From a virus, in IMG/VR virus record IMGVR_UViG_3300022227_000011, positions 1-37,882 of that record: a stretch of 37,882 nt of DNA. The stretch is one strand, 5' to 3'. This document shows positions 14,123 through 21,637 of the stretch, in pieces (the stretch's first letter is position 1; the number at the start of each line of letters is the position of its first letter). A model generated the notes under the pieces. The model was not told the origin of the DNA and did not search any database. It worked only from the letters and a program-made list of their open reading frames with translations. The translations under genes were made by a program, and so were the position numbers.

Positions 14123-14151
14123 AATATATATATAACATCTGGACAAGTCAA
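14123..14151 (-). promoter_or_regulatory. Leftward promoter in right arm (antisense to NinB-like gene)
   Basis: Minus-strand TTGACT (14146-14151), 17-base spacer, TATATT (14123-14128). It points into the 3' end of the replication module, where no minus-strand gene exists, so it would make antisense RNA in the present orientation. Confidence 0.5.
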
Positions 14152-14168
14152 GTTCCTTTTGATACTAT
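14140..14168 (+). promoter_or_regulatory. Rightward promoter in right arm (accessory/lysis operon)
   Basis: TGGACA (14140-14145), 17-base spacer, TACTAT (14163-14168) with TGA ahead of the -10. It lies 34 bases before the gene at 14202 and is the only clear promoter ahead of the lysis block. Confidence 0.65.
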
Positions 14169-14201
14169 GAACATTCAAATTTAAATTACTTGGTGAATGA
14201 T

Positions 14202-14648
14202 ATGAGTGTAGAGATTTGTAGTGAGACAACTTACAAAGTAGTGATTGATCTTAGCAAATATAGTAAAGAAGAAGTTAATATTTTTTGGTTCAAAATGCTA
14301 GAAAGCGATAATACTATTTTAAAAAAAGCTGCTAAAAAAGGTTTAAATGAAGTTGAACCTTGTCACCCTTCCATTGCTCAATATTATTTACAGCAATATC
14401 TAAATGGTGACCTTGTTTTAAATGGATGGTTTGGTGGAAAATGGGAGATTGGTGAAATATTAGATAAAGAAGCTGCAAACGATATAAAGGCAAAAATAAA
14501 TGAATTTCTAGGAATTACAAATAGACCTACGCTTCACGAGTGCGATTATAGTGAGGATGTATTTGAGGAAAAGATGGAATTATATTGTCTTGAAAAATTA
14601 AAGCTTAAAGAACATGCTCTTTATAAACCACTACCAATATTAAGATGA
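14202..14648 (+). CDS. Hypothetical protein (148 aa)
   Basis: Start MSVEICSETTYKVVIDL has GGTGA upstream; a TTG four codons earlier is less likely. The protein is acidic, with aromatic WFGGKWEIGEILDKEAANDIKAKINEF in the centre. No recognised family or membrane segment. First gene after the right repeat arm. Confidence 0.55.
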   Translation: MSVEICSETTYKVVIDLSKYSKEEVNIFWFKMLESDNTILKKAAKKGLNEVEPCHPSIAQYYLQQYLNGDLVLNGWFGGKWEIGEILDKEAANDIKAKINEFLGITNRPTLHECDYSEDVFEEKMELYCLEKLKLKEHALYKPLPILR

Positions 14649-14675
14649 AATAATTAAATTACTGGGCAAATAACA

Positions 14676-15320
14676 ATGAACAATAATCAAAAAGAGTTAC
14701 TGAATCTTATAGGCGCAGATGAAAATACGCCAGAAGATAAATTAATTAAATTGGGTGAAGATGCCGGGATTGATATATTAAAAACATTAAACCCTACTAA
14801 TCCACTGCTGATTAAAGAAGAAGACAGAATAAGTTTAGATGAAGCTAAGAGGCTTTTAATGGAGTGGGCTTCGGTCAGTGATTCGGTCAGGTATTCGGTC
14901 TGGGATTTGGTCTGGGATTCGGTCAGGTATTCGGTCAGGTATTCGGTCTGGGATTTGGTCTGGGATTCGGTCAGGGCTTCGGTCTGGGATTCGGTCAGGT
15001 ATTCGGTCTGGGATTTGGTCGGGGCTTACGCATCATCAATATTCACAAACGTTAAAAAGTGGGACGGTATCGAGCACGAAGAAGGAGTGAACCCCTTTCA
15101 AAGTGGCATTGATCTAGTAGAGGGTGGCTATATTGCTAGTTTAGACGGCAACAAATGGCGGTTACACACTGGTAAAGATGCTGATGTGGTTTGGGAGGGC
15201 ACGATTGAGGATTTGAACAATAAAGAACAAGATCTAGAAACAGAAAACAAACATCTAAAAGATAAAGTGGAAAACTTTGAATATCAGCTTGAACAAATTA
15301 AAAAAATAATCTGGGGTTAG
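14676..15320 (+). CDS. Protein with 13-unit tetrapeptide repeat and coiled-coil tail
   Basis: 214 aa in three parts. Residues 1-64 are a soluble helical region; residues about 65-116 are 13 tandem copies of a four-residue unit of the form [D/Y/A][S/L]V[R/W]; the C-terminal part has a Trp/Gly-rich segment followed by a coiled coil (about 180-210). The repeat alternates polar, Ser/Leu, Val and Arg/Trp, so the unit could build a regular beta or amphipathic array. The function is unknown. Confidence 0.65.
   Translation: MNNNQKELLNLIGADENTPEDKLIKLGEDAGIDILKTLNPTNPLLIKEEDRISLDEAKRLLMEWASVSDSVRYSVWDLVWDSVRYSVRYSVWDLVWDSVRASVWDSVRYSVWDLVGAYASSIFTNVKKWDGIEHEEGVNPFQSGIDLVEGGYIASLDGNKWRLHTGKDADVVWEGTIEDLNNKEQDLETENKHLKDKVENFEYQLEQIKKIIWG
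14868..15023 (+). repeat. 12-bp coding tandem repeat, 13 units
   Basis: Thirteen consecutive 12-bp units of the form (G/T)ATTCGGTC(A/T)GG with substitutions at a few fixed positions. As the unit is a multiple of three, copy-number changes would keep the frame. The adjacent +1 frame is also free of stops because of the periodicity. Confidence 0.9.
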
Positions 15321-15321
15321 T

Positions 15322-15546
15322 GTGAGAAAAAAGAAAATTAGAATTGATAGGCTTAGAAAGAAACAGGCTATAGATTGGATTAAAGCTAACGATCCAGAAT
15401 GTGAATTTATTTTGTCTAGTGGATTAAGTGATCAGATTTGTTTTATTGCTGACAATCTTAATAACTTCGGTTATTGCTATCAGGATGGACATATACAAGT
15501 CACACCGAACAAAAAGACCAAGCCGCTGAACTGGGGTTTAGTGTGA
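15322..15546 (+). CDS. Hypothetical basic protein (74 aa)
   Basis: Begins at GTG (MRKKKIRIDRLRKKQAIDWIK) with GGGG six bases upstream, immediately after the stop of the repeat protein. Ends in NWGLV with its TGA overlapping the GTG of the next gene. No family recognised. The junction shares the GGGG(T)TTAGTGTGA motif seen at three gene boundaries in this operon. Confidence 0.55.
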   Translation: MRKKKIRIDRLRKKQAIDWIKANDPECEFILSSGLSDQICFIADNLNNFGYCYQDGHIQVTPNKKTKPLNWGLV

Positions 15547-15791
15547 AAATATCAGTTAATGTGTCACAAGAAATAATACAAAAAGATTTTGATATATTTA
15601 GACTTCTAACCATATTAACAATTGCTGGTTTAATTGTTTCCGCTTTAGGTTTAATCGGGATTGATAATATACATAGCCATTATTTAATAATAATAGATAA
15701 ACTTAATCAGGATTGGAAACCTACTAATTTAGACCACTTAATAATTATAGTTTTATTGTGTTTGAATCTACTAAGAAAAGGTAAGAAATAA
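15543..15791 (+). CDS. Two-segment membrane protein (82 aa), holin/antiholin candidate
   Basis: GTG start at the repeated GGGGTTTAGTGTGA junction; an upstream in-frame ATG would overlap the previous gene by over 70 bases. Two hydrophobic segments near residues 20-40 and 63-77, charged loops, and a Lys-rich end. Place directly ahead of the lysozyme suggests a part in lysis, but a second holin-like protein follows the lysozyme, so this may be an antiholin or accessory. Confidence 0.55.
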   Translation: MKISVNVSQEIIQKDFDIFRLLTILTIAGLIVSALGLIGIDNIHSHYLIIIDKLNQDWKPTNLDHLIIIVLLCLNLLRKGKK

Positions 15792-15792
15792 A

Positions 15793-16449
15793 ATGACCGA
15801 ACAGCAAAGTTTTGATGAAGCTTATAAATACTTAATTAAAGAACTACAAACTATAAATTTAGAAGCTGTAGGTATTTATGATAGTACAGTTATATATATA
15901 ATCGCAAAAATTCAAGAAGGAAAGAACTACGCAAAATTAACTGGTTTAAAAGTTCCTCCTTCAATAGCTGATAAATACAAAGTTAAATTAGAGGGGGTTA
16001 GTGTGAGTGACATAAAAATGAATAACTACGAAGAAGCAAAAAAAATAGCGGTTCCTATGTTGAAGCTGCATGAAGGAGTTGAGACTAAACCATACTACTG
16101 CCCTGCTGGTAAGCTCACGATAGGAGTAGGGCGCAACTTAGAGAGTATTGGCATAACAGAAGATGAAGCAGAATATCTACTAGACAACGACATAAACAGA
16201 GTAGTTGAAGAGCTAGATCAAAACGTACCATTACAGGATATTAGCAGCAATCGAATGGCGGCTTTAATCGATATGTGTTTTAACATTGGCCTAACCAGTT
16301 TTTTGAAATTTAAAAAAATGTTAGCTGCTCTTGATAATCAGGATTACGAATTAGCAGCCGAAGAAATGTTAGATTCTGATTGGGCTGAACAAGTCGGCAA
16401 ACGAGCTATAACTTTATCTGAAATATTGAGGACTGATAATGTCACATAA
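15793..16449 (+). CDS. Phage lysozyme (GH24) fused to an upstream small frame
   Basis: The open frame codes for 218 aa. Residues from about 78 are a complete GH24 endolysin with the triad E94, C103 and T109 in the spacing E-8-C-5-T (LHEG... YYCPAGKLTIGVG), plus the NRMAALIDMCFNIG helix, enough to cleave peptidoglycan. No signal-anchor is evident, so it needs a holin. The first ~69 residues (MTEQQSFDEAYKYL...) look like a separate small protein. A GTG at 16003, preceded by GGGGG, is the likely lysozyme start, giving 148 aa, the usual length. With one G fewer in that run the upstream frame would end GLV-stop, as its neighbour does. Confidence 0.85.
   Translation: MTEQQSFDEAYKYLIKELQTINLEAVGIYDSTVIYIIAKIQEGKNYAKLTGLKVPPSIADKYKVKLEGVSVSDIKMNNYEEAKKIAVPMLKLHEGVETKPYYCPAGKLTIGVGRNLESIGITEDEAEYLLDNDINRVVEELDQNVPLQDISSNRMAALIDMCFNIGLTSFLKFKKMLAALDNQDYELAAEEMLDSDWAEQVGKRAITLSEILRTDNVT
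15993..16005 (+). promoter_or_regulatory. Internal ribosome binding site and GTG start of the lysozyme
   Basis: GGGGGTTAGTGTGAG repeats the junction motif that starts the genes at 15322 and 15543. The GGGGG run is well spaced from GTG (16003-16005), which begins the lysozyme-length product. Confidence 0.55.
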
Positions 16450-16627
16450 AAGATGGACTAGTCGTAAGTTTTGGACGGTTAACATTTGGCAGTTAGTAGC
16501 ATCATTCATGTTATGGTTTGACAAAATAGACGGGGGTACATACGCAATGCTAACAGCCGGATTGATCGGTATATATGCGGCTGCTAATTTCGGTGATAAA
16601 AAAATAGAGGTCAAAGAAGATGTTTAA
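16439..16627 (+). CDS. Holin-like small membrane protein
   Basis: 62 aa. WTSRKFWTVNIWQLVASFMLWFDKIDGGTYAMLTAGLIGIYAAANF gives two membrane segments with a short loop and a charged C-terminus, like small phage holins with a 'KIDGGTW..L....LGLY.AAN' motif. It overlaps the lysozyme stop by 11 bases and the Rz gene by eight. Predicted to form lesions in the inner membrane that release the lysozyme. Confidence 0.7.
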   Translation: MSHKRWTSRKFWTVNIWQLVASFMLWFDKIDGGTYAMLTAGLIGIYAAANFGDKKIEVKEDV

Positions 16628-16904
16628 TACTCTAAAACTTTGGGCTGGTGGCGCGATAATGGCTCTAGTCGGTGTGTTTGTTGCTGTATTCAAATATCGC
16701 TCTAACAAAATAGAACGCCTTGAATCTACTAATGAAACTCTTAGAAAAAACAACGGCAAACTTAAAGATGATATCAAAAGTAAACAAAAAGAGATTAAAA
16801 CTCGTGAAACTGTTAACCAGATTATGGCTAATGATGATGCCGCTATCAATGCTAGTGAGTTGCGCATTAGAGCCGCAAAAAGAGATAGTGATAAAAACGG
16901 TTAG
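16620..16904 (+). CDS. Rz: Rz-like inner membrane spanin
   Basis: 94 aa with an N-terminal membrane segment (residues about 8-25, AGGAIMALVGVFVAVF) and a long periplasmic coiled coil (about 28-90), the i-spanin layout. Contains a nested Rz1-like gene in the +1 frame, as in lambda. Spans the periplasm with Rz1 to fuse the membranes at lysis. Confidence 0.8.
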   Translation: MFNTLKLWAGGAIMALVGVFVAVFKYRSNKIERLESTNETLRKNNGKLKDDIKSKQKEIKTRETVNQIMANDDAAINASELRIRAAKRDSDKNG

Positions 16905-17037
16905 CGATTGCAATATAGTACCGTACATCAATATTACAGTAGCTCAAATTGATGAGGTCATGAGATATAAAAAACTGATACCCCTAATTATAGAAATTAA
17001 TCAGCAAACTAAAATAATAGATTTATGTAAGAAATAG
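16768..17037 (+). CDS. Rz1: Rz1-like outer membrane lipoprotein spanin
   Basis: 89 aa. A Lys-rich start and hydrophobic core end in the lipobox LVSC, so Cys32 would be lipidated after signal peptidase II cleavage. Starts inside Rz in the +1 frame and runs past it by 133 bases. Other in-frame starts exist upstream (16732, TTG 16720), so the exact start is not fixed. The mature part is not Pro-rich, unlike lambda Rz1. Confidence 0.65.
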   Translation: MISKVNKKRLKLVKLLTRLWLMMMPLSMLVSCALEPQKEIVIKTVSDCNIVPYINITVAQIDEVMRYKKLIPLIIEINQQTKIIDLCKK

Positions 17038-17057
17038 CCCCAAACGGGGCTTTATTT
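17036..17057. terminator. Terminator between lysis and tail operons
   Basis: AGCCCC (17036-17041) and GGGGCT (17046-17051) form a six-base-pair stem with an AAAC loop, followed by TTTATTT on the plus strand. An AAATAA tract on the other side makes it partly bidirectional. It separates convergent genes. Confidence 0.75.
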
Positions 17058-17211
17058 ACTGATTGAAATTTTCGTAAATATTTCCGCTCGAATCCTTTGG
17101 GCGTCTATCTCCTCCCGTTATGTATTTATATATCCACCCTCCAAGCCTAGACTTTTCTAAAATCTCAATCTTGCCGCCGTCCCATTCTAAAATATCACCT
17201 ACTTTTATCAT
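17056..17211 (-). CDS. Small protein after the tail fibre gene (51 aa)
   Basis: Starts MIKVGDILEWDGGKIEIL with GAGG upstream; a longer frame reaching into the tail fibre gene is unlikely. It is beta-rich with many Gly residues, no membrane segment. As last gene of the tail operon it could be a fibre chaperone or attached subunit, but nothing in the sequence shows this. Confidence 0.55.
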   Translation of the reverse strand: MIKVGDILEWDGGKIEILEKSRLGGWIYKYITGGDRRPKDSSGNIYENFNQ

Positions 17212-17225
17212 AAAAACCTCTAAAA

Positions 17226-19454
17226 TTATATTGGTACCCAAGTGCCGGGAGTTCCGGATACTGTACATCTGTATGCTGATGCAGCAGTAAGACCACGCAC
17301 CCACTGTATTCTGCCCTCAAAATTATAGCCTGTTGTTGGTGGCCCCGTTTTTACTCCAACATAGGATTGTATATAATTGAGATTACTTGTTGTATCAAAT
17401 GTAACAAAGTTAGTTTTATCTAAAATATCAAGTTGATCCGGTATATATCTAGCATCAACATGTTCAGATCCAGAAAAATTATACATTGCTATCAATCTGT
17501 TAGGCCAAGTCGATATGTCGTCTTGTACTTGATTACCTCCAAGAATGCAGTACTTAAAACCTACGCTGGAAGAAAACATGTAACTGGTAGAGCTAGTATC
17601 TGTCATACAGTTAATTATCCGCTGCCCCGTTAAATCCATGGGAGATCTTGCAACAATCTCGAAAGGTGATTTAAAACTCTTTTCTACTCTAAAAACTCCT
17701 GAAAAATCTGATACAGATGTGGTAGTTGAACTTGTTTCTAGATAAATCGGTGGCTCTGTCAGAGTTGCCCCAACTGGTGATATATGCTCTATACTACCGA
17801 AATTTGGATTTATGCACGAATTAAGCACGAATCTAGCTTCTTTGTTTCTTAAAAACTTACCGACCCCAAGTCTAACATTATTTCCGCTATTGATTGTAAC
17901 ATAACCTCCATAAGCGCAATCCATTACCACCCATTTTTTAATAGTAATATCATTGGTCGACTGTATCCATATTGCTGGTTCTAACGTTGCCGATCCATCT
18001 ACTGATAGATTTTCTAGCGTCAGCTCATCAACAGTTACATTGTCAGACGGGAGGTCAACCCCCTGTTTGAAGGATTTAAATCCTGCCGCATTGCCTCTCG
18101 TCCTGCGCACTGTTATTGATTTGAATTTTATATCTTTAGCAAGTGGCCCCTCTAAATTAACACCAGCTACTCCATACGTGTCCTCATGTGTCATATCGCC
18201 AATAATCATATCGTGAGCAGCGACAACCGCTAAACCATTACCGTAAGCGTAGAATCCACTTTGGCTTTGAAGTCCAATTTTTTTAGTGCTACCCGATCCG
18301 ATTGTGCCGTGGGAATTCGGCGTTAAAACTGAACTGCCATCATAAGACTGACCCAACCCAATCCCTGCATTAATGCCTCGCACGACTCGCCACCCGTCAC
18401 TGATATTAAATCGATGAGCGTTATATAGAGCTACTGTGTAAGCGCTGTTAGACGTCCAGTTTTCATAGTTTCCGTCTACGTTTAAGTTTGACCACACCCA
18501 ATCATTGCAGTCTCTAAGCTCCACGTTTGTAGTTTCATTTTTTAGTACTATTTTAGTCTGAGGATGCTGAAATATAAAAAATCCACCACCTCCAAAATCA
18601 GGTTTAGTTTGTAAGTACATATCACCGTCAACATAAACCCAGCGTTTTGCAAATTTTGAATACGAAACGGCTCTAGTTAACGCCGCCCCACCATCTTGTG
18701 ATGAGTTGTCAATAGTCCACAGTGTGTCATCGTCATTACTTTTGCTTGTGTATGCTCCTGCGACCCATCCCCAGCCCTTGGGGGATATTATGCCGCCGTT
18801 GCCGCCTCGTACACTGTAAATATCATAGGTCACAAACTCAAACGTACCGTGGTTAGTAACAACATCATAACCGCTAAAACTATTTGCCGTAATTAATTCA
18901 ACTGTATGTTCTGTATTGCTAAATGATGAACTTTGATCCCATAATTTCAGCGTTCCAAAATCTGTTATTATTGCATTAATTCCGATCTCGTTTATTACCG
19001 TGCCAGTCCTGGCAATTGTTATAAATACGTTGTCGCTTGTGGGACTAAATCGTTTATCCAGCAAGCTTGGTTCGTCTAGCCCTACAACAATTTCCCATTT
19101 GTCAGAGGGAGGTACATCAGTATTGTTATTCTCTGTAGATATATAATCAACATCTAGCAAAGTTACAATTGACCCTTTTTTATACGCAAATGGAGCACCC
19201 CCGTTGTTAGCTGCTGTTATAAATGCAGGGTAAACATGTTCTTGCCATTCTTTTATATTAGATGTTATATCATTGTATAGTTGATTAGCTTTGTCTCGCT
19301 CCACAAATTTGGCCGTTGATGGATTAACAACTGGATCTTGTTGGTATTCTGGCGTGTATCCTGTTTGATAGTTAGAATCTGATCCGCTTGGGGTATCCGG
19401 CATTGCCTCCCGATCCCCTATTTCTGCAAATGGTGTTATAATTCGTTTAGCCAT
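17226..19454 (-). CDS. Tail fibre / tailspike protein with predicted beta-helix
   Basis: 742 aa, the likely receptor-binding protein. Residues 1-130 are an attachment-like N-terminus (MAKRIITPFAEIGDREAMPD..., KGSIVTLLDVDY). The central part (about 330-560) has repeated short strands with Asn, Gly and aliphatic residues (DITIKKW, NNVRLGVGKF, DIKFKSITVRR) typical of a right-handed beta-helix as in pectate-lyase-like spikes. The C-terminus ends FEGRIQWVRGLTAASAYRC... A depolymerase activity is possible but the catalytic residues cannot be placed by eye. It follows DUF2612 in the baseplate order. Confidence 0.75.
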   Translation of the reverse strand: MAKRIITPFAEIGDREAMPDTPSGSDSNYQTGYTPEYQQDPVVNPSTAKFVERDKANQLYNDITSNIKEWQEHVYPAFITAANNGGAPFAYKKGSIVTLLDVDYISTENNNTDVPPSDKWEIVVGLDEPSLLDKRFSPTSDNVFITIARTGTVINEIGINAIITDFGTLKLWDQSSSFSNTEHTVELITANSFSGYDVVTNHGTFEFVTYDIYSVRGGNGGIISPKGWGWVAGAYTSKSNDDDTLWTIDNSSQDGGAALTRAVSYSKFAKRWVYVDGDMYLQTKPDFGGGGFFIFQHPQTKIVLKNETTNVELRDCNDWVWSNLNVDGNYENWTSNSAYTVALYNAHRFNISDGWRVVRGINAGIGLGQSYDGSSVLTPNSHGTIGSGSTKKIGLQSQSGFYAYGNGLAVVAAHDMIIGDMTHEDTYGVAGVNLEGPLAKDIKFKSITVRRTRGNAAGFKSFKQGVDLPSDNVTVDELTLENLSVDGSATLEPAIWIQSTNDITIKKWVVMDCAYGGYVTINSGNNVRLGVGKFLRNKEARFVLNSCINPNFGSIEHISPVGATLTEPPIYLETSSTTTSVSDFSGVFRVEKSFKSPFEIVARSPMDLTGQRIINCMTDTSSTSYMFSSSVGFKYCILGGNQVQDDISTWPNRLIAMYNFSGSEHVDARYIPDQLDILDKTNFVTFDTTSNLNYIQSYVGVKTGPPTTGYNFEGRIQWVRGLTAASAYRCTVSGTPGTWVPI

Positions 19455-19455
19455 T

Positions 19456-20109
19456 TTATTTAATTCCTATGTGAAAGTTTCCGTGACTAAAGTTTTTACG
19501 CTTGTCACCGAAAAGATAAGGGGTTGAATCTGAACCAATTGTATAATTGATGCTAACGCAATTAGGGCGCGGCAATAGGTCATACTTATAAATTATATCT
19601 ATAAATGATATTAAAGTCGGATCGTTTATTATATATGTATAACTCATATTTAAGTTATCTAAAATATAAACTTGACGATATCCGAACAACTGAGACAATC
19701 TATTGTTTATTTCATAAGTTGATGATCTCATACTTAGAATAAAAATCTTTAACTGTAACATTATTCGTTTTTGTTCGGTTGTTAGACTATCCACTGCGCT
19801 TGCATTCTGTCCAAAATTTCCGTGATTAAAGTTTTTCCTACTACTTCCAAAATAAATCGCCGGGTAATCGTCTCTTGATTTCTGCACATTATCAAATAGA
19901 GGCACATCTAAAATTATAGACCAAACCGACAAACCAAACTCGTTAGCCGTCTGTAAATCAAAAACATCTTTTTTCCAATTTGACCAAAACTCACAATAAT
20001 TTGTATTGTACCAATCTTGTTTAAGTTTTAGTAATTTATTTAATTTATCTGCACTTCCTCTTTGCCAGTCAATGGATTTTAATATATCTAGATTGCAATC
20101 ATAGTTCAT
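19456..20109 (-). CDS. DUF2612 baseplate-associated protein
   Basis: 217 aa. The segments WSNWKKDVFDLQTANEFGLSVWSIILDVP, RKNFNHGNFGQ and the C-terminal RKNFSHGNFHIGI match the DUF2612 type (two NF.HGNF motifs). In related phages it lies between the J-like baseplate protein and the tail fibre and probably links the fibre to the baseplate. Starts four bases inside the J-like gene end. Confidence 0.8.
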   Translation of the reverse strand: MNYDCNLDILKSIDWQRGSADKLNKLLKLKQDWYNTNYCEFWSNWKKDVFDLQTANEFGLSVWSIILDVPLFDNVQKSRDDYPAIYFGSSRKNFNHGNFGQNASAVDSLTTEQKRIMLQLKIFILSMRSSTYEINNRLSQLFGYRQVYILDNLNMSYTYIINDPTLISFIDIIYKYDLLPRPNCVSINYTIGSDSTPYLFGDKRKNFSHGNFHIGIK

Positions 20110-21299
20110 AATGCTATTACCTGAACGTCATTAGTAATAATCGTTGCTTTTTCAAAAATTGCTGTTTCTATTGTGTCAGTTGTGTAAATGGGTGTTATGT
20201 CTTTTTCTGCTATCTCGCTTTTAGTAACAAAAATACCTTGTACTTGATCAATCACAGCACATGCTATCTCTACGGGTGAAACGTTACCACCAACAACAAA
20301 ACCTAAATTGTCACCCACTAAACCGTTGGCATAATCAACAACCGCCTGCTTTATATCGTTAGAAGGATCTATTCCGCTCGATGCTTTAACCGTGATTCTA
20401 GCTAACTTAGGTTTATATGTTGGTCTGTCAAATTTAACATCGATAACCTGCAAAGAATTTTCATCAGTAACTTGTATTGTTGTATTTCCATTAAAATCAC
20501 TGCCGCCAGATCGAGCTCTATAGTAAGCCGTGGCAATCTCTAAATCCACACCACCATCAACACAAATATAATTACTCTTTGGAACTAAAGTAACTCCATC
20601 AATAACCTCTGTGGAGTCCGTTTTGTTTTCATGATATGTTAGACTTGATACATTTTCTAATTTATTTACTGCTGTGATTATTGCATATGTGTTGTTTACT
20701 GCATTGCCTGCTAGATCAAGCTTCATTTGCTTTCGTGCTGAAAAATCCGATTGTTCCAATTTACCAGGTATGGCTTGACTTGAGTTTGTAACTGTTTCCC
20801 ACCCAAGTTCACCGTCTACAATTGTATTAACCTCTCCTATACCTGCGTTTATGATTCCATAATCAACACTTTTAAATGTTACCGTAACGCTTCCACTTGA
20901 CGGTATCACATCGGCATTAGTAGCAAACCATAAATTATTATTTACATCACTAACCCTTGAATTTTCAGGTATTATAGTACCAGCAATTCCAGCACAAACA
21001 CATGATACAGTTGATCGCTCTTTACTGTCTCTCTGGCCGTTGAAAAGTGCATAAATAGCGTCTAAGAAAAATCCTTCGGCCATATCGGGGTTAATCTGAT
21101 TAGCTAGAAACGCACTTTTTCTTACTACTAATGATCTCGAGCTGATTTCTCCGTCTATCTCTCTACCCTGCTCTGTAGAGCTATCTACAATAAAATCATC
21201 ACCGTAAACCTCTTTGTATTCAGCTTCAACATCTGATTTTATGCTAGAGGTGTCAGATACTATAACTCCTCTCGATGTTATGTAATTATATACTGCCAT
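20106..21299 (-). CDS. Baseplate J-like protein
   Basis: 397 aa, wedge component (Mu gp47/P2 J, T4 gp6-like). Recognisable parts: YNYITSRGVIVSD, EYKEVYGDDFIVDSSTEQGREIDGEI near the N-terminus, a GTIIPENSRV-type strand, and the C-terminal VSPVEIACAVIDQVQGI block. The start at ATG 21299 has AGGT at a better spacing than the ATG two codons earlier. Confidence 0.88.
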   Translation of the reverse strand: MAVYNYITSRGVIVSDTSSIKSDVEAEYKEVYGDDFIVDSSTEQGREIDGEISSRSLVVRKSAFLANQINPDMAEGFFLDAIYALFNGQRDSKERSTVSCVCAGIAGTIIPENSRVSDVNNNLWFATNADVIPSSGSVTVTFKSVDYGIINAGIGEVNTIVDGELGWETVTNSSQAIPGKLEQSDFSARKQMKLDLAGNAVNNTYAIITAVNKLENVSSLTYHENKTDSTEVIDGVTLVPKSNYICVDGGVDLEIATAYYRARSGGSDFNGNTTIQVTDENSLQVIDVKFDRPTYKPKLARITVKASSGIDPSNDIKQAVVDYANGLVGDNLGFVVGGNVSPVEIACAVIDQVQGIFVTKSEIAEKDITPIYTTDTIETAIFEKATIITNDVQVIAL

Positions 21300-21633
21300 T
21301 TGCATTACCTGTGCCGTAGATTGTTTTTATAGTTGCAGTATAGTTAAGATTATCCTTGTCTAAATCATAAATAAATGAATCTATACCCGTCACACCGTCA
21401 ACATTTAAAATCTGATTTCTTGCCTCAGATTCGAACCGTTGAAAGTTTGGCTCGCCCATGAACACATTATCAAAATATTCAATCCCTTTTGTTTGGTCAT
21501 ATTGCAACTCTTTCAACTGTTGCTTTACAGCTTGTTCACATGTTTGTATAACTGCATCTATATCATTCAGATACACAAACATACCGTTTTTTGTAACTCT
21601 ATCACCATTATCATTAATAAGTATAGTTTTCAT
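21286..21633 (-). CDS. gp25-like baseplate wedge protein
   Basis: 115 aa starting MKTILINDNGDRVTKNG with AGGT upstream. The QLKELQYDQTKGIEYFDNVFMGEPNFQRFESEARNQILNVDGV part is the pattern of the small baseplate wedge proteins (T4 gp25/Mu gp46 type) and lies directly ahead of the J-like gene as usual. Confidence 0.72.
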   Translation of the reverse strand: MKTILINDNGDRVTKNGMFVYLNDIDAVIQTCEQAVKQQLKELQYDQTKGIEYFDNVFMGEPNFQRFESEARNQILNVDGVTGIDSFIYDLDKDNLNYTATIKTIYGTGNANGSI

Positions 21634-21637
21634 TTGT

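Larger units (their letters stand above)
14100..14180 (-). repeat. 81-bp inverted repeat, right arm
   Basis: Reverse complement of 10761-10841 with one mismatch. It carries the same divergent promoters and dyad (TTGTCCA at 14113-14119 and TGGACAA at 14140-14146) in opposite orientation. Confidence 0.92.

Noticed and set aside
14878-15090. +1 frame with IRSGIWSG repeats inside the 12-bp repeat gene
   Set aside because: Open only because the period is a multiple of three and stop-free; outside the repeats the frame ends quickly. Kept only as a remark.
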